A stretch of 64,000 nt of DNA, from assembly GCF_014204495.1 (NCBI RefSeq), contig NZ_JACHLN010000003.1:930001-994000 (forward strand), read 5' to 3'. The position numbers were made by a program, and so were the translations under genes. Positions 59,778 to 64,000 of the stretch are shown here, piece after piece (the stretch's first letter is position 1; each line of letters opens with the position of its first letter). This DNA is from Sphingomonas kyeonggiensis (GTDB taxonomy: Bacteria; Pseudomonadota; Alphaproteobacteria; Sphingomonadales; Sphingomonadaceae). Under the pieces are notes generated by a model. The model made no database searches. It was not told where the DNA came from and was given only the letters and a program-made list of their open reading frames with translations.

Positions 59778-60098
59778 TCAATTGCCGTCGGCGTCGACCA
59801 TGAACACCATCGGCCGCCCGCGCGACATCGGCTCCCAGCCAGCCGACAGGGCGGCGCGCACGCACCGCGAGATCGTGGCGTCATCGAGCTGGAGACGACC
59901 GCGTGGCAACCCCTTCAACAGCCGCTTGGGCGGCGGAAATTCCACCAATGCTTCGCGCTTGGCATCCTGCTGGAGAATGGAGATCGTCATTCCCTTCCAG
60001 CCTTGGTCATCCGACAGATGCGGTTCGCGCTGAAGGTGCCAATCATAGGATACGCCATCGACATTTACGGTGCCGGCATTGCCACGGGAGTTCGACAT
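59778..60098 (-). CDS. Small conserved hypothetical protein, 106 aa
   Basis: 106 residues from ATG 60098; a GTG 12 codons upstream is possible. Contains DGVSYDWHLQREPHLSDDQGWKG and LDDATISRCVRAALSAGWEP; C-terminus hydrophobic RPMVFMVDADGN. The Trp-rich start and the strand pattern indicate a real compact fold but I do not recognise a family. Convergent to the SpoIIAA-like gene and divergent from rlmJ. Confidence 0.6.
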   Translation of the reverse strand: MSNSRGNAGTVNVDGVSYDWHLQREPHLSDDQGWKGMTISILQQDAKREALVEFPPPKRLLKGLPRGRLQLDDATISRCVRAALSAGWEPMSRGRPMVFMVDADGN

Positions 60099-60214
60099 AT
60101 GGCCGGCACTAGCATACCAGCCGTGGCGAAGCACGGGGCGGGTTCATGCCCCGGGTACAGGCGACGCCTGCATCTGGCGCATGCAAAGGCAAACCGGCAG
60201 GGTTTTGGGTTCCA

Positions 60215-61039
60215 ATGAATTATCGCCATTCCTTCCATGCCGGCAACAGCGCCGATGTCGTGAAACATAGCCTGCTGATCGCCCTTGTCCGGGCCTTGCA
60301 GCAGAAACAGGGCGCACTGACCCTGATCGACACCCATGCCGGCTGCGGGATCTACGACCTTGGCGGCGAGCAGGCCCAGCGCACCGGCGAAGCCGCGCAA
60401 GGGGTGCTGCGTGCCTTTGCCGACGCGAACCCCTTGCTCGACGACTATCGCGCCGCCGTTCAGGCGGTGAATGTCGGGACGGAGCCGCAGCTCTACCCCG
60501 GCTCGCCGCAGTTCCTGGCGCAGCTCCTGCGCCCGCAGGATTTGCTGATCCTCAATGAAAAGCATCCCGAGGACGCCAATGCCCTGCGCGGCGCGATGCG
60601 CGGCACGCCCGCTGCCGTGCACGAGCGCGATGCCTATGAGCTCTGGCTGGCGATGCTCCCGACCCGAACGCCGCGCGGCGTGGTGGTGGTCGATCCGCCC
60701 TACGAGCAGACCGACGAACGCGCCCGCATCACCGCCACCCTTGCCGCGGCGCACCGCAAATGGGCGCATGGCGTGACGGTGATCTGGTATCCGCTGAAGG
60801 ACCGCGCCACGCATCAGCGGTGGAAGGGCGATCTGCGCAGGCTCGGCATCCCGAAGTTCCTGGTCGTCGAGCATTGGATTTATGATGCCGATCAGCCCGG
60901 CATCTATAACGGCGCGGGGCTTTTCATCGTCAACCCGCCCTATGCCTTCACCCAGGCGCTGCCGCCCCTGCTGGAAGCCCTCCGCGCCGCACTGGCACCG
61001 GAAGGGCATAGGGGCGAGATCACGGCCGATTGGCTGTAA
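60215..61039 (+). CDS. rlmJ: 23S rRNA (adenine(2030)-N6)-methyltransferase
   Basis: 274 residues from ATG 60215. RlmJ (DUF519) signature start MNYRHSFHAGNSADVVKHSLL, SAM-binding LTLIDTHAGCGIYDL, and the adenine-methyltransferase motif IV DPPYE with VVVVDPPYEQTDE, then GAGLFIVNPPYAF. It methylates A2030 of 23S rRNA. Length and motif order are normal. Confidence 0.93.
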   Translation: MNYRHSFHAGNSADVVKHSLLIALVRALQQKQGALTLIDTHAGCGIYDLGGEQAQRTGEAAQGVLRAFADANPLLDDYRAAVQAVNVGTEPQLYPGSPQFLAQLLRPQDLLILNEKHPEDANALRGAMRGTPAAVHERDAYELWLAMLPTRTPRGVVVVDPPYEQTDERARITATLAAAHRKWAHGVTVIWYPLKDRATHQRWKGDLRRLGIPKFLVVEHWIYDADQPGIYNGAGLFIVNPPYAFTQALPPLLEALRAALAPEGHRGEITADWL

Positions 61040-61081
61040 GCCTGGTCCCGGATCTGGGGTCACGATCATCCGCTCTCTAAT

Positions 61082-61163
61082 CGTCATCCCGGCGAAAGCC
61101 GGGATCTCAGGCGACTCCTTCCCAGCGCCATCTCCCGAGATCCCGGCTTTCGCCGGGATGACG
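61082..61163. repeat. Dispersed REP-like inverted repeat pair (CCCGGCGAAAGCCGGG type)
   Basis: CGTCATCCCGGCGAAAGCCG, inner GATCTC on both sides, and inverse arm, the same class as 45322-45403. It lies 42 bases after rlmJ. Confidence 0.8.
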
Positions 61164-61283
61164 GATTTGACGTAGCGAGACGGATCGGCTCCGGGATGAC
61201 GAACACACACCCATGAGCCCAGCTCATGCCTCCCCCAACCAAAACCAGGTTGAGCGCGGCCCCGCGCGCCCTACCCTGCAATC

Positions 61284-62408
61284 ATGCAGATCGCCCGCCG
61301 CCCGCTGATCGCCTCCGCCGCGCTCGCCCTCCCCGCCTGCACGACGACCGCGCCGCGGCCCCGGCTCGCAAGCGCCAGCACCACCCGCGGCCCGAAATGC
61401 CTGCCGATCGTCAATGTCGCGCCAAGCCGCGTCATCCGCACGATCGCGGGCCTGCGCCCCTACCGGTCGCAAGGCTTCGTCGTCCGCGCCGAGGCGCTGG
61501 GCGACAAGCGCCTCGTCCATAATTACGGCCATGGCGGCGCCGGCATCACGCTGAGCTGGGGCACCTCGCGCCTCGCGGTCGATCTCGGCCTGCCCGGCCA
61601 TAGCGGCCCGGTCGCGGTGCTCGGCTGCGGCATTGTCGGGCTCACCACCGCGCGGCTGCTCCAGGAAGCCGGACGCCAGGTCACGCTCTACGCCGCGCAG
61701 CTGCCGCCCCACACCACGTCGAACATCGCCGGCGGCCAGTGGCACCCGGCCAGCCTCTACGATCCCGATCAGGTCACCCCCGAATGGATCGCCCAGTTCA
61801 AGCTGGCGATGGACTATAGCTGGCGCCGCTTCCAGATCATGGTCGGCGAGGAATACGGCATCCGCTGGGTGCCGACCTATCTCCAGATGCGCGACGATCC
61901 GGCCGAGGATCCGGCCGAGCCCGATCTCTCCGGCGCCTATGAGGCCGACCGGGTGATCCTCGGCCCCGGCGAGCATCCCTTCCCGGTCCGGCGCGTCCGC
62001 CGCTTCAGCACCATGTATGCCGAGAGCGGCCATCTGCTGCGCCAGCTGATGCGCGACATCCAGATCGCCGGCGGCAGGTTCGTCATCCGCGACTTCGCCA
62101 CCCCGGCCGACATCCTCGCGCTGCCCGAAACGCTTGTCTTCAACTGCACCGGCCTCGGCGCCGGCAAGCTGTTCGGCGATACCGGGATCGAGCCGGTGCG
62201 CGGCCAGCTCGCCGTGCTGCTCCCCCAGGGCGAGGTGCAATATGCCTTTGCCGGGCGCATGGGCTATATGTTCCCCCGCGCCGACGGGATTATCTGCGGC
62301 GGCACCTTCGAGCATGGCGAATGGGATCCGACGCCCCAGCCCGAACGGATCGCGAAGATCCTCGAACGCCAGCGGGACTTCTTCTCCGGCTTTCACTGTA
62401 CGGCTTGA
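61284..62408 (+). CDS. Circularly permuted D-amino-acid-oxidase-like FAD lipoprotein
   Basis: 374 residues. A lipoprotein-like start with ALALPAC near residue 19. The segment NYGHGGAGITLSWG (about 80-93), preceded by GLRPYRSQGFVVRAE, normally lies at the C-terminal end of D-amino-acid oxidases; here it comes before the Rossmann FAD motif VLGCGIVGLTTARLLQEAG (112-130). The rest (SNIAGGQWHPASLYD, GRFVIRDF, VFNCTGLGA, IEPVRGQL, GTFEHGEW) follows DAAO order and then stops. It is therefore a circular permutation of the family, possibly a periplasmic oxidoreductase. Ends 61 bases before hslU. Confidence 0.82.
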   Translation: MQIARRPLIASAALALPACTTTAPRPRLASASTTRGPKCLPIVNVAPSRVIRTIAGLRPYRSQGFVVRAEALGDKRLVHNYGHGGAGITLSWGTSRLAVDLGLPGHSGPVAVLGCGIVGLTTARLLQEAGRQVTLYAAQLPPHTTSNIAGGQWHPASLYDPDQVTPEWIAQFKLAMDYSWRRFQIMVGEEYGIRWVPTYLQMRDDPAEDPAEPDLSGAYEADRVILGPGEHPFPVRRVRRFSTMYAESGHLLRQLMRDIQIAGGRFVIRDFATPADILALPETLVFNCTGLGAGKLFGDTGIEPVRGQLAVLLPQGEVQYAFAGRMGYMFPRADGIICGGTFEHGEWDPTPQPERIAKILERQRDFFSGFHCTA

Positions 62409-62469
62409 AGCGGACGGGGCGGCCCCCAACATCGGGGTCCGAAACGAAGCCAGAGTATCCAATCCCCCA

Positions 62470-63762
62470 ATGAACGAGAATCTCACGCCCAAGGCGATCG
62501 TCGCCGCTCTCGATGCGCACATCATCGGCCAGAAGGATGCCAAGCGCGCCGTGTCGGTGGCGCTGCGCAACCGCTGGCGCCGCCAGCAGCTCTCGGCCGA
62601 TCTCCGCGACGAGGTCACGCCGAAGAACATCCTGATGATCGGGCCGACCGGCTGCGGCAAGACCGAGATCAGCCGCCGCCTCGCCAAGCTCGCCGACGCC
62701 CCGTTCGTGAAGGTCGAGGCGACCAAGTTCACCGAAGTCGGCTATGTCGGCCGCGACGTCGAGCAGATCGCCCGCGACCTGGTCGAGGAAGCGATCCGGC
62801 TCGAGAAGGAGCGCCGCCGCGCCGCGGTGAAGGACAAGGCCGAGGAAGCGGCGATGGGCCGGTTGCTCGACGCGCTCACCGGCAAGGACTCGTCCACCGC
62901 CACGCGCGAAGCCTTCAAGCAGCGCTTCGCCGAGGGCACGCTCGACAATGCCGAGATCGAGATCGAAGTCGAGCAGGCCCAGGCCATGCCCTTCGACATC
63001 CCGGGCGGCGCGCCGCAGATGATCAACCTGGGCGAGATGATGAAGGGCCTTGCCGGCACCCCGCTCAAGCGCCGCAAGATGAGCGTCCGCGCCGCCTGGA
63101 CCAAGCTGGTCGAGGAAGAGGCCGACAAGCGGCTCGACCAGGACGAGGTGAGTCGGGTTGCCTTGGCCGATGCCGAGGCGAACGGCATCGTCTTCCTCGA
63201 TGAGATCGACAAGATCGCGGTGAGCGACGTGCGGGGTGGTTCGGTCAGCCGCGAAGGCGTGCAGCGCGACCTGCTGCCGCTGATCGAGGGCACCACCGTC
63301 GCCACGAAGTACGGCCCGATGAAGACCGATCACATCCTCTTCATTGCCTCGGGCGCGTTCCATGTCGCCAAGCCGAGCGACCTGCTCCCCGAGCTGCAGG
63401 GCCGTTTGCCGATCCGCGTCGAATTGAAGGGCCTGACCGAGGAGGATTTCGTCGCGATCCTGTCGGACACCAAGGCGAGCCTGGTGCAGCAGTACGCCGC
63501 CCTGCTCGGCACCGAGGGGGTCAGCATCGACTTCACCCAGGACGGCATCCGCGCGGTGGCGCGCATCGCTGCCGAGGTGAATGCCGAGGTCGAGAATATC
63601 GGCGCGCGCCGTCTGCAGACGGTGATGGAGAAGCTGCTCGAGGACATCAGCTTCGGTGCCGAGGACCGCAAGGGCGAGACGCTGGTGATCGACGGCGCCT
63701 ATGTCGACAAGCAGCTCGCCGCGGTGGCGCGCAACACCGATCTCAGCCGCTACGTGCTGTGA
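62470..63762 (+). CDS. hslU: HslU, ATPase subunit of HslUV protease
   Basis: 430 residues from ATG 62470. AAA+ unfoldase with Walker A GPTGCGKTE, Walker B VFLDEIDK, the substrate-contact GYVGRDVE loop, an I-domain insertion (about 105-230) and the C-terminal RNTDLSRYVL that docks into HslV. Clp-type sensor motifs visible (ELQGRLPIRVEL). Strong intrinsic terminator follows. Normally adjacent to hslV; see the split noted at 58762. Confidence 0.96.
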   Translation: MNENLTPKAIVAALDAHIIGQKDAKRAVSVALRNRWRRQQLSADLRDEVTPKNILMIGPTGCGKTEISRRLAKLADAPFVKVEATKFTEVGYVGRDVEQIARDLVEEAIRLEKERRRAAVKDKAEEAAMGRLLDALTGKDSSTATREAFKQRFAEGTLDNAEIEIEVEQAQAMPFDIPGGAPQMINLGEMMKGLAGTPLKRRKMSVRAAWTKLVEEEADKRLDQDEVSRVALADAEANGIVFLDEIDKIAVSDVRGGSVSREGVQRDLLPLIEGTTVATKYGPMKTDHILFIASGAFHVAKPSDLLPELQGRLPIRVELKGLTEEDFVAILSDTKASLVQQYAALLGTEGVSIDFTQDGIRAVARIAAEVNAEVENIGARRLQTVMEKLLEDISFGAEDRKGETLVIDGAYVDKQLAAVARNTDLSRYVL

Positions 63763-63771
63763 AGTTCGAAT

Positions 63772-63803
63772 CCCTCCCCCGCCGCGCCGGGGGAGGATTT
63801 TTT
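63772..63803 (+). terminator. Intrinsic terminator after hslU
   Basis: CCTCCCCC (63773-63780) pairs with GGGGGAGG (63789-63796), 8-nt loop, then ATTTTTTTG. Begins 10 bases after the hslU stop and also faces the 3' end of the convergent partial gene. Confidence 0.85.
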
Positions 63804-63807
63804 GGAG

Positions 63808-64000
63808 TTACCTGGCCTTCTCGTACGGCGTGAACTTGCCGAACATGCAATAGGCGCTCGGGATGCTCGATCCCGGATCGAGTACCCGGAACCGGTCGTT
63901 CCGGCAGATCTGCGACCCGTGCACCTCCACGATCAGCGTGGTGTAGGGCCGCAGTCCAGGACACGAGCTGCCCAGGTCGTTGCGCCACAAGGTGCGGCCC
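63808..64000 (-). CDS. DUF6491-like small exported protein, 5' partial
   Basis: The last 63 residues are visible; the start lies beyond the right edge. The frame with LWRNDLGSSCPGL, ICRNDRFRVLDPG and SAYCMFGKFTPYEKAR matches a family of small exported sphingomonad proteins with three or four Cys. A TTG codon at 63990 could be mistaken for a start, but coding continues upstream (GRT). The longer frame read from 63988 down to 63743 is a shadow. Confidence 0.7.
   Translation of the reverse strand, partial: GRTLWRNDLGSSCPGLRPYTTLIVEVHGSQICRNDRFRVLDPGSSIPSAYCMFGKFTPYEKAR

Noticed and set aside
11609..63775. tRNA-Pro as an integration site with a direct repeat near hslU (GTTCGAATCC at about 63764)
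   Set aside because: Only 10 bases match the T-loop, a very common word, and no integrase gene lies in the window; the EPS locus shows no island ends.
63743..63988. An 81-aa frame at the right edge
   Set aside because: It overlaps the terminator and hslU end, and the other frame (63808-64000) has the Cys-containing DUF6491-like pattern.

Overview
The window is about 64 kb of high-GC (roughly two-thirds GC) alphaproteobacterial chromosome, most likely from a sphingomonad (Sphingomonas or a close relative). Reasons: the YajC-SecD-SecF order, small glycine-zipper 2TM proteins, DUF3617 and DUF3089 proteins, dispersed inverted repeats built on GTCATCCC-GGCGAAAGCC cores, a large carboxypeptidase-regulatory-domain TonB receptor next to glycoside hydrolases, and an exopolysaccharide (EPS) locus containing a type I secretion pair next to the priming glycosyltransferase, an arrangement recalled from sphingan (gellan/welan) loci.

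Layout. (1) 1-8.6 kb: housekeeping and small envelope genes (partial DUF3617, two histone-H1-like or phasin-like Ala/Lys/Pro proteins, two paralogous glycine-zipper proteins, OsmC, cupin, a GT4, a TMEM175-like channel, a DUF3089 hydrolase). It also holds a 1.1-kb gene-free stretch (1966-3086) that looks like a long GGA-rich non-coding RNA ending in a strong terminator on the minus strand. (2) 8.2-11.5 kb: secF, secD, yajC, then tRNA-Pro(GGG). (3) 11.7-46.9 kb: the EPS locus: polymerase/ligase, tyrosine-kinase copolymerase, UDP-glucose pyrophosphorylase, UDP-glucose dehydrogenase, UDP-glucuronate 4-epimerase, five glycosyltransferases plus a priming transferase, flippase, pyruvyltransferase, O-acyltransferase, a short Wza-like protein and a beta-barrel. 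Woven into it are three related right-handed beta-helix proteins, two of which (728 and 1598 aa) carry C-terminal RTX repeats, and the type I ABC exporter and HlyD adaptor expected to secrete them. (4) 47.0-58.5 kb: a carbohydrate-utilisation locus (GPH symporter, GH3 beta-glucosidase, LacI regulator, GH144-like glycoamylase-domain protein, GH43-like protein, TonB receptor) with four near-identical LacI-type operators. (5) 58.7-64 kb: hslV and hslU separated by four unrelated genes, including rlmJ and a circularly permuted D-amino-acid-oxidase-like lipoprotein.

How the genes work together. The EPS locus supplies UDP-Glc, UDP-GlcA and UDP-GalA, builds a uronate-containing, probably pyruvylated and acetylated repeat unit, and exports it by a Wzx/Wzy/Wzc route that may use a short Wza-like protein plus a separate beta-barrel. 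The RTX beta-helix proteins are best explained as extracellular enzymes (lyase, hydrolase or epimerase; activity unknown) acting on that polymer. The most original observations are: the three-member beta-helix family with a shared NGDGF-TERG / NSDGG-DLKS signature and its co-encoded exporter; a recurring 15-bp dyad (TGTTGC-N3-GCAACA) upstream of six EPS transcription units; an aldehyde-dehydrogenase homologue that has lost all three catalytic residues; the GGA-rich RNA candidate; and the permuted oxidase. All calls are from reading the sequence; no database search was run.
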